The notes beneath the pieces are model-generated. The model was not told where the DNA came from. It searched no databases and worked only from the letters and a program-made list of their open reading frames with translations. From a virus, in the IMG/VR virus record IMGVR_UViG_3300017788_000150, positions 1-25,842 of that record: DNA of 25,842 bases, one strand, 5' to 3'. Position 1 is the stretch's first letter. The number at the start of each line of letters is the position of its first letter. Below, piece after piece: positions 7,918-15,268 of this stretch. A program made the position numbers and the translations under genes.

Positions 7918-8934
7918 ATGTCAGAACAAATTGAAAACATGGATCTTGAAGAAGGATCTAACGTAGTAACCAAGGGCGCTAAACCCGCTGAAAGATCTGA
8001 TTTGCACGATGAGTCCGAAGAAATTGGTGGTCCTACCCCAACATCAGGTAAACCAGATGACACCGAATCAATCGGTAAAAAAGTCGCAGCAAAGATGAAG
8101 GGTGCTACTGCTCCTTCAAATAAGCCTTCTGCAGCGTCAGGTGATACTCAAGATTCTTTAAACAAGAAACCAACATTTGAGGAGACCGAAGAAGATGGAG
8201 AACTCATCGAAGAAGAGCAAGAAACTGTTCAGTACTCATTCGACGAGGATCTTGACGCTCTTGTATCTGGTTCAGACCTTACAGAAGAATTCAGAGACAA
8301 AGCGAAGCTCATCTTTGAAGCGGCAGTAACAGCAAAACTTAACGAAGAAGTTGCACTCATGGCAGAAGCATATGAGCAAGCATTCGAAGAAGTTGTTACT
8401 GAATTTAAAACAGAAATGTCCGAGCAAATTGACTCGTATCTCACTTTCGTTGCTGAGAAGTGGATCGAGGAGAACGCTCTCGCAATTGATAACGGCATTA
8501 AGACCGAGATTGCTGAGAACTTAATGAGCGGACTAAGAAATCTCTTCAGTGAGAACTATCTTGAAGTTCCTGAAGAGCAGTTCGAGATCGTCAATGAGAT
8601 GACCGAACAACTCAATGTTATGGAGTCGAAGCTCAATGAGCAAATCGATGCAAACGTTGAGATGCATAAGAAACTTGGTGGTTATATTAAGAATGGGATC
8701 GTGAGCGAAGTTTCTGTTGGACTTGCGGAAACACAAAAAGATAAACTACAAGGTCTATCTGAAGGTGTAGAGTTCACTACCGAGGAAGATTTTCGTGAGA
8801 AGATCGAAACTCTCAAGGAGTCATATTTTGCAAGAGCAGCTGCTCCTGCAGTAGAAGATACTCCTGTAGAACAACCCGTTGCTGGAGATGCAATGTCGGC
8901 TTATATGTCGGCAATTTCCCGCTGGTCCAAATAA
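7918..8934 (+). CDS. 22: Prohead scaffold/core protein (gp22)
   Basis: This is the internal scaffold on which gp23 assembles, later degraded by gp21. The 338-aa product is highly acidic and largely helical, rich in E, K, A and L. The N-terminal 90 residues are disordered-looking (G, S, T, P, E), followed by a long helical region (YSFDEDLDALVSGSDLTEEF through NVMESKLNEQID). T4 gp22 is 269 aa; the extra length is mainly the disordered N-terminus. Identification rests on position between genes 21 and 23 and on the conserved central helices. It has its own late promoter and a good ribosome site. Confidence 0.93.
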   Translation: MSEQIENMDLEEGSNVVTKGAKPAERSDLHDESEEIGGPTPTSGKPDDTESIGKKVAAKMKGATAPSNKPSAASGDTQDSLNKKPTFEETEEDGELIEEEQETVQYSFDEDLDALVSGSDLTEEFRDKAKLIFEAAVTAKLNEEVALMAEAYEQAFEEVVTEFKTEMSEQIDSYLTFVAEKWIEENALAIDNGIKTEIAENLMSGLRNLFSENYLEVPEEQFEIVNEMTEQLNVMESKLNEQIDANVEMHKKLGGYIKNGIVSEVSVGLAETQKDKLQGLSEGVEFTTEEDFREKIETLKESYFARAAAPAVEDTPVEQPVAGDAMSAYMSAISRWSK

Positions 8935-8946
8935 ACAAACGTAATT

Positions 8947-8954
8947 TATAAATA
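8947..8954 (+). promoter_or_regulatory. Late promoter for major capsid gene
   Basis: An exact TATAAATA lies 58 bases upstream of the gene 23 ATG. It forms the centre of an inverted repeat, CGTAATT (8940-8946) and AATTACG (8954-8960). A strong AAGGAG ribosome site is at 9000-9005. This is expected to be the strongest late promoter in the region. Confidence 0.9.
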
Positions 8955-9012
8955 ATTACGTATTTGTTATTGATTTAACACAATAAAAACTCATTTTTCA
9001 AGGAGAAAGCAA

Positions 9013-10374
9013 ATGTTCCAATCCGAGCATCTGCAGGAAAAGTGGGCACCTATTCTTGAACATAAAGATGCTGAACCCATTCAGGATTCTTACAAGAAAG
9101 CTGTCACCTCAGTCCTGCTAGAAAACCAAGAGCGTTTCCTACGCGAAGAGCGTGGATTCCTCTCAGAAGCAGCACCTACCAACTCACTAGGTGGCGCTGG
9201 TTATACTGGTAGCAGCACAGCAACAGGTCCTGTTGCAGGTTTCGATCCAGTTCTAATCTCACTAATTCGTCGTTCGATGCCTAAGCTTATTGCTTATGAC
9301 ATCTGCGGTGTTCAACCAATGACTGGTCCTACTGGACTCATCTTCGCAATGCGTTCAACTCAAGGCACTGCACGCGATATCGCTGCTGGCGCTACTGAAA
9401 CCTTCTTCAACGAAGTTGATACCGAGCATTCATCTGAGAACAGCGGCAACTCACTTGCTTCAAACACTCAGACTGGTACTAACCCTGGTCTTCTAAATGA
9501 CAGCGGCACCTATACCCAAGGTGGTCAAGGTATGACGACTGCTCAATCAGAAGCACTTGGCGATGGTGCTGGTAACCACTTCCGCGAAATGGGCTTCTCA
9601 ATCGAGAAGGTAACCGTTACCGCTAAGTCACGCGCCCTCAAGGCAGAGTACTCGCTAGAACTAGCACAAGACCTCAAGGCTGTCCATGGTCTTGATGCTG
9701 AAACTGAACTAGCGAACATCCTCTCAACTGAGGTTCTTGCTGAGATCAACCGTGAAGTCGTTCGTACCGTATACCGTATTGCTAAGCCTGGTGCTCAGAA
9801 CAATACTGCTACTGCTGGTATCTTCGACCTCGACGTTGACTCCAACGGTCGCTGGTCCGTAGAGAAGTTCAAGGGTCTACTCTTCCAAATCGAAAGAGAA
9901 GCAAATGCCATCGGTCAACAGACTCGTCGTGGCAAGGGCAACTTCATCATCTGCTCTGCAGACGTTGCAAGTGCTCTAGGCATGGCTGGTGTTCTTGACT
10001 ACACCCCAGGTATCAATGGCAACAATGGTCTTGCTGGTGTTGATGATACTTCCTCAACTCTAGTTGGAACCCTCAACGGTCGCATCAAGGTTTATGTTGA
10101 TCCTTATTCAGCAAACGTATCCAACCGTCACTTCTTCGTGATGGGTTATAAGGGTTCGTCTGCTTATGATGCAGGTCTATTCTATTGCCCATATGTACCT
10201 CTCCAGATGGTACGTGCCGTTGGTCAGGACACCTTCCAACCCAAGATCGGCTTCAAGACCCGCTACGGAATGGTTGCAAACCCATTCGCAGAAGGTCTAA
10301 CCCAGGGTGCTGGTGCTCTCACCGCAAACGCAAACGTATACTACAGACGTGTACTTGTAGACAACCTAATGTGA
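9013..10374 (+). CDS. 23: Major capsid protein (gp23)
   Basis: This HK97-fold hexameric capsid subunit is the most abundant virion protein. The 453-aa product contains the signature DICGVQPMTGPTGLIFAMR and ends YYRRVLVDNLM. The N-terminal about 52 residues form the scaffold-binding propeptide. A gp21 cleavage site is likely after FLSE (residue 52, before AAPTN), in line with the T4 L/I-x-x-E rule in loose form. Codon use is visibly shifted to C-ending codons (ATC, AAC, GAC, TTC, CGC) compared with neighbours such as gp3, as expected for very high expression. The gene has its own late promoter and a terminator at its end. T4 gp23 is 521 aa, and cyanophage versions are shorter, as here. Confidence 0.98.
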   Translation: MFQSEHLQEKWAPILEHKDAEPIQDSYKKAVTSVLLENQERFLREERGFLSEAAPTNSLGGAGYTGSSTATGPVAGFDPVLISLIRRSMPKLIAYDICGVQPMTGPTGLIFAMRSTQGTARDIAAGATETFFNEVDTEHSSENSGNSLASNTQTGTNPGLLNDSGTYTQGGQGMTTAQSEALGDGAGNHFREMGFSIEKVTVTAKSRALKAEYSLELAQDLKAVHGLDAETELANILSTEVLAEINREVVRTVYRIAKPGAQNNTATAGIFDLDVDSNGRWSVEKFKGLLFQIEREANAIGQQTRRGKGNFIICSADVASALGMAGVLDYTPGINGNNGLAGVDDTSSTLVGTLNGRIKVYVDPYSANVSNRHFFVMGYKGSSAYDAGLFYCPYVPLQMVRAVGQDTFQPKIGFKTRYGMVANPFAEGLTQGAGALTANANVYYRRVLVDNLM

Positions 10375-10392
10375 GTCATTCACATTCTTCTG

Positions 10393-10417
10393 GGGACCCT
10401 GAGGGGTCCCTTTTTTT
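10393..10417 (+). terminator. Intrinsic terminator after gene 23
   Basis: A 7-bp GC-rich stem GGGACCC (10393-10399) and GGGTCCC (10404-10410) with loop TGAG is followed at once by seven T. It begins 18 bases after the gene 23 stop and insulates the capsid transcript from genes downstream. This is the clearest terminator in the window. Confidence 0.95.
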
Positions 10418-10421
10418 ATTG

Positions 10422-10429
10422 GATAAATA
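10422..10429 (+). promoter_or_regulatory. Late promoter for gp3-like gene
   Basis: GATAAATA lies immediately after the gene 23 terminator and 22 bases upstream of the next ATG. It is the same variant as at 5352. It restarts late transcription for the tail-completion gene. Confidence 0.7.
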
Positions 10430-10451
10430 ATAAGTAGCTTGGGAAGTTGAC

Positions 10452-11039
10452 ATGGCCGCCAATTGGTATGAACAACAGATAAAAAACAATAATTATTTGT
10501 CTCCAATAGGTTTTAAGTTTTTGATTGAAAAAGCGCCTAAGACTACTTTTCTATGCCAAACAGCAAGTATTCCAGATATATCTCTAGGTGAAGTTGATAT
10601 CCCAACACCCTTCACTGCGTTTCCGATTGAAGGAAATTTTAAATATGGTGAACTAAATTTCAAATTTTTGATTGATGAAAATTTAGAAAACTATCTTGAA
10701 ATACATAACTGGATGAGAGCTCTTGGTGTTCCTTTCGACTTTACCGAAAGACGACAGTTTGAAAGAGCAGTTCAAAAAATAGAAGATCGTCAAAAAGATC
10801 GCAATATCTTTAGTGACGGAACTCTAATTGTACAAACAAATAACCTAACTTCTAATTTTGATATTGTATTTACAGACATGTTTCCAACAACACTATCAAC
10901 TCTAGAGTTTGATGCAACAGTCACTGACAATAATTTCATGACTGCACAAGTATCTTTTGCGTATACATATTACGAAATTAGACCACAAGGCCAAACAAAA
11001 CGGAGAACCAAATCTTGGTGGAATCCAACGGGTACATGA
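10452..11039 (+). CDS. 3: Tail completion / tube terminator protein (gp3-like)
   Basis: The 195-aa product has tail-tube-like sequence features: an N-terminal YLSPIGFKFLIEKAP, then a TPFTAFPIEGNFKYGELNFKF strand pair, and a C-terminal TAQVSFAYTYYEI. In T4, gp3 (176 aa) caps the tail tube and stabilises the tail before joining the head. In cyanomyoviruses a gp3 gene follows gene 23, and this position is the main reason for the name. Its own late promoter fits a structural role. A gp19 or gp54 paralogue is a less likely alternative. The C-terminus is very basic (KRRTKSWW). The ribosome site is weak (GGGAAG). Confidence 0.75.
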   Translation: MAANWYEQQIKNNNYLSPIGFKFLIEKAPKTTFLCQTASIPDISLGEVDIPTPFTAFPIEGNFKYGELNFKFLIDENLENYLEIHNWMRALGVPFDFTERRQFERAVQKIEDRQKDRNIFSDGTLIVQTNNLTSNFDIVFTDMFPTTLSTLEFDATVTDNNFMTAQVSFAYTYYEIRPQGQTKRRTKSWWNPTGT

Positions 11040-11045
11040 TATAAT
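11040..11045 (+). promoter_or_regulatory. Possible sigma-70 -10 box before uvsY
   Basis: TATAAT lies 21 bases upstream of the uvsY ATG in the 27-base gap after the gp3-like gene. The best -35 candidate (TTGGTG near 11015) has a 19-base spacer, so this is a weak call. It would give uvsY/uvsW early transcription separate from the late gp3 transcript. Confidence 0.35.
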
Positions 11046-11066
11046 ATTATTACTTGACTCTTTATT

Positions 11067-11495
11067 ATGAATCTAGAACAGATACAGGAAATGTGGAAGA
11101 AAGATTCTGAGATGGATGCCGATCTTCTTTGCGAAGAATCTCTCCGTGTTCCACAATTGCACATGAAATACTTTGAATTGTACAACACATTTTCTCTGAT
11201 GAAAAGAGAAAACCAATACAAACTCAGGACACTTGTTCGTGATAAGTGGAAGTATTACAAAGGCAAGGCACCTAAAGAAATCTATAAAGACATTCCGTTT
11301 GATCTGAAGTTAACCACTAAAGATGAAGTTGAAATGTTCATTGATGCTGATGAGGACATTCAAAAGGCACAGTACAAACTGGACTACATAGAACAGATAC
11401 TCACTTATCTTGATAGCATTTTAAAAATGGTAAGTAATCGCTCCTATCAAATTAAGAATGCAATCGAATGGGAGAGATTTAAATCGGGAGTATAG
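11067..11495 (+). CDS. uvsY: Recombination mediator UvsY
   Basis: The 142-aa product (T4 UvsY 137 aa) helps load UvsX recombinase onto gp32-coated single-stranded DNA during recombination-dependent replication and repair. The N-terminus (MNLEQIQEMWKKDSEMD) and the C-terminal pattern (SNRSYQIKNAIEWERFKSG) line up with T4 UvsY. The middle contains DKWKYYKGKAPKE and the DADEDIQKAQ segment. It sits directly upstream of uvsW with a 1-base gap, as a recombination pair. No uvsX is present in this window. Confidence 0.9.
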   Translation: MNLEQIQEMWKKDSEMDADLLCEESLRVPQLHMKYFELYNTFSLMKRENQYKLRTLVRDKWKYYKGKAPKEIYKDIPFDLKLTTKDEVEMFIDADEDIQKAQYKLDYIEQILTYLDSILKMVSNRSYQIKNAIEWERFKSGV

Positions 11496-11496
11496 A

Positions 11497-12972
11497 ATGG
11501 ATCTGAAGATTCGTAAGAAGAACGAAGTTTATTTGAAAATTGTAACTACACCACATATCAATGTTGAATTAGCCGAATACTTTACTTTTGACGTACCCAA
11601 TGCCAAATACATGCCTCAGTATCGTAATAAGTTTTGGGATGGAAAAATCAGACTCTATTCTCCAGGAACAGGAGAATTATACTGTGGTCTTGTAGATTAT
11701 TTGGAGGAGTGGTGCAATGAAAGAGGGTATAGTTATGAACATTCTGACTGTGACTTCTATGGACATCCTCAGGAAACCAATGAACTAGTTTCTCCTGAAG
11801 GTATAGTTGATTTTGTAAAGTCTCTTGGTACACATCACAAGCCAAGAGCTTATCAATATAGAGCAATTTACGAAGCACTAAAATACAATCGAAGACTACT
11901 TCTTTCTCCAACTGCATCTGGTAAGTCTTTGATGATTTATTCTATCATTCGATACCATGTGAATGCTGGTAGGAAGATTCTTCTCGTTGTTCCTACAACA
12001 TCATTGGTAGAACAGATGTATAAGGACTTTGAAGATTATGGTTGGAATGCTTCCGCACACTGCCATAAGATCTATGCAGGCAGAGAGAAGTATGGTATCG
12101 ATTCGGATGTTGTCATTACTACTTGGCAGTCAATCTATAAGGAAGATAAAAAGTGGTTCAACGGATTTGATACAGTCATCGTTGACGAAGCACATCTAGC
12201 AAAAGCAAAGTCTTTAACTGGAATCATGACTAAGATGCATGATTGCAAATATCGTATCGGATTTACAGGAACTTTAGATGGTAGTCATACAAACAAGTTA
12301 GTTCTAGAGGGTATCTTTGGTAGATGCAATCAGGTTACTAAAACCAATGAACTGATGCAACAGGGCCATCTTAGCAGATTAAAAATCAAAGTACTTCTTC
12401 TAAAGCACAAGTTTATTAGATTTCAATCATATCAGGAAGAGATAGATTACATTATTTCGCATCCTGGAAGAAATAAATTAATTCGTAACTTATGTCGAGA
12501 TCTAGACGGAAACACGCTAGTACTCTTCTCTTATGTCGAGAAACACGGAGAGGTGCTTTACAATTTGATAAATAATAGTGTGGGGGATAAACGAAAAATA
12601 TTTTTTATTCATGGTGGTGTAGATACAGAAGAGAGGGAGGCAGCTCGACAAATCTGTGAACAAGAAAAAAACGCCATTATTGTCGCTAGTTATGGAACTT
12701 TTTCTACTGGGATCAATATTCGCAATCTCCATAACGTTATTTTTGCATCACCTTCTAAATCTCGTGTTCGTAATCTCCAGTCTATAGGTCGTGTTCTCCG
12801 AAAAGGGGAGAACAAAAATCAAGCAACTCTTTATGATATTGCTGATGATATTTCTAATAACAATTTGAAAAACTTTACCTTAAATCATTTGGTTGAAAGA
12901 GTTAAGATATACAATGAAGAAAAATTTGATTATGAAATAATAGAAGTTCGCTTAAAAGAATCTTATGATTAA
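11497..12972 (+). CDS. uvsW: UvsW DNA/RNA helicase
   Basis: This SF2 helicase drives branch migration and unwinds R-loops, turning off origin-dependent replication and promoting recombination. The 491-aa product is close to T4 UvsW. Visible motifs are SPTASGKS (Walker A, residues 137-144), VDEAH (229-233), FTGTL (256-260) and QSIGRVLRKGE (motif VI, near 428). The N-terminal 100 residues match the UvsW substrate-recognition domain (YMPQYRNKFWDGKIRLY). The start is set at ATG 11497, two bases after the uvsY stop and preceded by GGGAG (11486-11490). An upstream in-frame ATG at 11458 lies inside uvsY and has no such site. Confidence 0.96.
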   Translation: MDLKIRKKNEVYLKIVTTPHINVELAEYFTFDVPNAKYMPQYRNKFWDGKIRLYSPGTGELYCGLVDYLEEWCNERGYSYEHSDCDFYGHPQETNELVSPEGIVDFVKSLGTHHKPRAYQYRAIYEALKYNRRLLLSPTASGKSLMIYSIIRYHVNAGRKILLVVPTTSLVEQMYKDFEDYGWNASAHCHKIYAGREKYGIDSDVVITTWQSIYKEDKKWFNGFDTVIVDEAHLAKAKSLTGIMTKMHDCKYRIGFTGTLDGSHTNKLVLEGIFGRCNQVTKTNELMQQGHLSRLKIKVLLLKHKFIRFQSYQEEIDYIISHPGRNKLIRNLCRDLDGNTLVLFSYVEKHGEVLYNLINNSVGDKRKIFFIHGGVDTEEREAARQICEQEKNAIIVASYGTFSTGINIRNLHNVIFASPSKSRVRNLQSIGRVLRKGENKNQATLYDIADDISNNNLKNFTLNHLVERVKIYNEEKFDYEIIEVRLKESYD

Positions 12973-13402
12973 CTACGTCCGTCATGATGAAGAATTTCAC
13001 TTCTTAGTAAAGTTAGTTTCTGGTGAAACAATCATCGGAAAAGGCTTTGCAACAGAAGATGAAGGTGCCTCAGTAATATACGTTCAAAATCCTGTAGAGA
13101 TATCAGTTGTCACTAAATCTCTAGGGGAGGGAAGAGGCCTCAAAGGAGTATCAATGAATAAGTGGATGGAATTTTCTAGTGAAGACTTTTACATCATTAA
13201 CGAAAAAGATATTATGACCATGGGTGGATTATCACAAGAGATGACATTTATGTATGAACTCTTTATTAAAAAAGATAGAGAAAAAGAGGATGTTGAAGCA
13301 ACAATAGAAGAAGCTAAACTTCCTTTAGATAAAGAAATGGGCCACAAAGGAAAGATAGCAGAGATTAAAAGGAAGTTAGAAAAGATCTTTAAAACTCTAT
13401 AA
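12965..13402 (+). CDS. Sm/LSm-like small protein, unknown function
   Basis: The 145-aa product overlaps the uvsW end by 8 bases. Residues 12-50 (FLVKLVSGETIIGKG, then an acidic turn, then VIYVQNPVEISVV) have the strand-turn-strand pattern of an Sm1 motif: hydrophobic, S/G-G-E, G, acidic, hydrophobic, N-P. A charged coiled-coil-like C-terminus follows (residues 100-145, E/K-rich). A second protein with the same S-G-E ... N-P pattern is encoded at 22463-22753. Sm-like proteins bind RNA, but no RNA-binding function is shown here. I do not recognise a T4 homologue. Confidence 0.8.
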   Translation: MINYVRHDEEFHFLVKLVSGETIIGKGFATEDEGASVIYVQNPVEISVVTKSLGEGRGLKGVSMNKWMEFSSEDFYIINEKDIMTMGGLSQEMTFMYELFIKKDREKEDVEATIEEAKLPLDKEMGHKGKIAEIKRKLEKIFKTL

Positions 13403-13428
13403 GATAACTTTTGAACCCCTACAGAGTT

Positions 13429-13457
13429 ATTGTACATGTATTTTTTAAAGTTGTCAA
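13429..13457 (-). promoter_or_regulatory. Divergent sigma-70-like promoter facing into the Sm-like gene
   Basis: On the minus strand TTGACA (complement of 13452-13457) is followed by exactly 17 bases and TACAAT (complement of 13429-13434). The -35 is the left arm of the same inverted repeat that carries the -35 of the rightward gp55 promoter. There is no minus-strand gene; any transcript would be antisense to the 3' end of the preceding gene. Confidence 0.45.
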
Positions 13458-13472
13458 GACCCTTGACAACTT
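13448..13472 (+). repeat. 11-bp perfect inverted repeat in gp55 promoter
   Basis: AAGTTGTCAAG (13448-13458) and CTTGACAACTT (13462-13472) are perfect complements around a 3-base centre, ACC. Both arms contain a TTGACA hexamer, one per strand. There is no adequate T-run afterwards, so operator or DNA-structure roles are more likely than termination. Confidence 0.85.
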
Positions 13473-13491
13473 CTGTTGTTAAGATTATAAT
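13463..13491 (+). promoter_or_regulatory. Consensus sigma-70 promoter for gp55 operon
   Basis: TTGACA (13463-13468), 17-base spacer, TATAAT (13486-13491) is a perfect match to the bacterial housekeeping consensus, 21 bases before the gene 55 ATG. It implies strong early transcription by unmodified host RNA polymerase of gp55-47-DUF3110-46. Confidence 0.92.
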
Positions 13492-13512
13492 ACTAACACA
13501 TTAAGTTAACTT

Positions 13513-13980
13513 ATGATGGAAAAGAAAAAGCAACACTATCTAGATAATAAGGAGTTTTTGAGTGCTCTTGTTGAATATAAAAAAAGTGTTGCAAAAGCCG
13601 AAGCTAATGGACTCGAAAAACCAAGAGTCAACAATTACATCGGGGAATGTTTTTTAAAGATTGCTACTCACTTATCTTATCGTCCAAACTTTATTAATTA
13701 CATGTATAAAGATGATATGATTTGTGATGGTATAGAAAATTGTATTCAATACGTTGATAATTTCGATCCAGAAAAATCTAAGAATCCCTTTGCATATTTC
13801 ACTCAGATCGTGTTTTATGCTTTTCTTAGAAGAATCGCAAAAGAAAAACGTCAAATGGATATCAAAGACAAATTAATCGAGAGGTCTGGATATGAAGAAG
13901 TTTTCTCTTCAGATGGAGATGATGTAAACAACTCCTACAATCAAATTAAAGCTAACATTGAATACAGCTATCGTTATTGA
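13513..13980 (+). CDS. 55: Late-transcription sigma factor (gp55)
   Basis: This divergent sigma-2-like factor redirects host RNA polymerase to ATAAATA late promoters. The 155-aa product (T4 gp55 185 aa) has the characteristic blocks NNYIGECFLKIATHLSYRPNF, DDMICDGIENCIQYVDNFD and KNPFAYFTQIVFYAFLRRI, which parallel T4 gp55 region 2. T4 gp55 ends with a hydrophobic and acidic clamp-binding tail (SLDFLYE, from memory); here the protein stops about 30 residues earlier at NIEYSYRY and no such tail is evident. Two in-frame ATGs (13513, 13516) are possible. It stands behind the best sigma-70 promoter in the window, and the late promoters listed here are its expected targets. Confidence 0.93.
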   Translation: MMEKKKQHYLDNKEFLSALVEYKKSVAKAEANGLEKPRVNNYIGECFLKIATHLSYRPNFINYMYKDDMICDGIENCIQYVDNFDPEKSKNPFAYFTQIVFYAFLRRIAKEKRQMDIKDKLIERSGYEEVFSSDGDDVNNSYNQIKANIEYSYRY

Positions 13981-13982
13981 TT

Positions 13983-15017
13983 ATGAAAGTACTTGTTATT
14001 ACTGACCAACACTTTGGTGTTCGTAATGATTCACAAATTTATGTCGAGTACTACCGACAATTTTATTCCAAGGTAGTTATTCCTTACATTAAGAAGAATA
14101 AAATTAGGCAAGTTCTTTGCCTGGGTGATACTTTTGATCGTCGTAAATCTGTTAATTTCAGTTCGCTGGAAGCAGCGAAAGAAATGTGGTTTACCCCGTT
14201 ACAAAAACTGGGTGTAAAAATGACCATGCTTGTAGGAAACCATGACATCTACTATAAAAACACTCTCCGAATTAATGCCCCATCTCTCCTCTTGGGAGAG
14301 TATGGAAACATTCAGGTTGTGGATAGCCCTGGTGAATTCCTTCTTGGTTCTTTGCCTGTACTTGGCATCCCTTGGATATGTGATGATAATCGATCCAGAG
14401 TTTACGAACTTCTGGAACAATCTACTTCAACTCTCTGTGTGGGCCATCTTGAGTTTACTGGTTTTGAGAGCGTCCCTGGCATTGTAATGGAACATGGAAT
14501 ATCTACTGAACCGTTCGCTAAATTTGAGAAAGTCCTTTCAGGACATTTTCATACAAAGTCATCAAAAGGTAATGTTTATTACCTTGGAAATCCATACCAG
14601 TTGTATTGGAACGATTATAAAGCAACTAGGGGATTTCATATTCTAGACACCGATAATCTAGAACTTGAATACGTTAAAAATCCTTATACTATGTTTGAAA
14701 AAATCTTTTATAGGGATGCCACGGACTGGAAAGATCTTAGTGGATATCAAGGCAAGTATGTCAAAGTAATTGTTGAAGATAAACAGGATCAACTAAAGTT
14801 TGACAGACTGATCAAGATGTTGTATGATGTACAAGTTGCAGATCTCAAGATTATCGAAGATCTATCTGTAGAATATGGAGAGGTATCTGATGATGTAGAA
14901 ACCGAAGATACTATGACCATGTTGGACAAATATATAGATGATGTAGAGTTTAATGCTAACAAAGAATCTATTAAGTCCATAGTAAGATCCCTTTATCTAG
15001 AAGCTTGCGAGGTCTAA
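13983..15017 (+). CDS. 47: Recombination endonuclease subunit gp47 (Mre11-like)
   Basis: This is the nuclease subunit of the gp46-gp47 (Rad50-Mre11-type) complex, which resects DNA ends for recombination and helps degrade host DNA. The 344-aa product (T4 339 aa) shows the metallophosphoesterase motifs D8-x-H10 (ITDQHFG), GDTFDRR (D49), GNHD (N86-H87-D88) and GHFH (H188, H190). The start is placed at ATG 13983, three bases after the gp55 stop. A TTG at 13977 overlapping the stop is possible but less likely. Its stop forms a TAATG junction with the next gene. Confidence 0.96.
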   Translation: MKVLVITDQHFGVRNDSQIYVEYYRQFYSKVVIPYIKKNKIRQVLCLGDTFDRRKSVNFSSLEAAKEMWFTPLQKLGVKMTMLVGNHDIYYKNTLRINAPSLLLGEYGNIQVVDSPGEFLLGSLPVLGIPWICDDNRSRVYELLEQSTSTLCVGHLEFTGFESVPGIVMEHGISTEPFAKFEKVLSGHFHTKSSKGNVYYLGNPYQLYWNDYKATRGFHILDTDNLELEYVKNPYTMFEKIFYRDATDWKDLSGYQGKYVKVIVEDKQDQLKFDRLIKMLYDVQVADLKIIEDLSVEYGEVSDDVETEDTMTMLDKYIDDVEFNANKESIKSIVRSLYLEACEV

Positions 15018-15268
15018 TGTATATACTAGTATCCAAAAAACATGGCGGTGTTTATGCTGTAATGAATAAAGATGGTAAAAGAACCGTACAAATATTTTCT
15101 CAAGAAGATGATGCTATTCGATACCATGGACTTTTAGAAGCCGATGATTTTGACGATCAACTAGAAATACAGGAATGTGATGAAGAACAAGTAACACAAA
15201 ACTGTGCTGTTTATGGATATAATTATTGTTTTATTGAACCTGATGATGTTGTGATTCCCCCTACATGA
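15017..15268 (+). CDS. DUF3110-like protein between gp47 and gp46
   Basis: The 83-aa acidic product begins MYILVSKKHGGVYAV. It contains FSQEDDAIRYHGLLEADDF and then EECxEEQV...YGYNYCFI-type sequence. This closely follows the pattern I remember for DUF3110, a small cyanobacterial and chloroplast family of unknown function (Y-V-L-L, F-x-x-x-D-D-A-x-R-Y-x-x-L-L-E-A-x-D-F, C-x-x-x-G-Y). The start is at ATG 15017, whose A is the last base of the gp47 TAA. The stop overlaps the gp46 start (ATGA). Its coupled position suggests expression with the nuclease complex. Confidence 0.8.
   Translation: MYILVSKKHGGVYAVMNKDGKRTVQIFSQEDDAIRYHGLLEADDFDDQLEIQECDEEQVTQNCAVYGYNYCFIEPDDVVIPPT

Noticed and set aside
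11458-11496. Upstream ATG extending UvsW by 13 residues
   Set aside because: It lies inside uvsY and lacks a ribosome site, while ATG 11497 has GGGAG and follows the uvsY stop.
12567-12574. GATAAATA inside uvsW
   Set aside because: It is within coding sequence in the middle of the helicase, with no gene start nearby. Probably chance.
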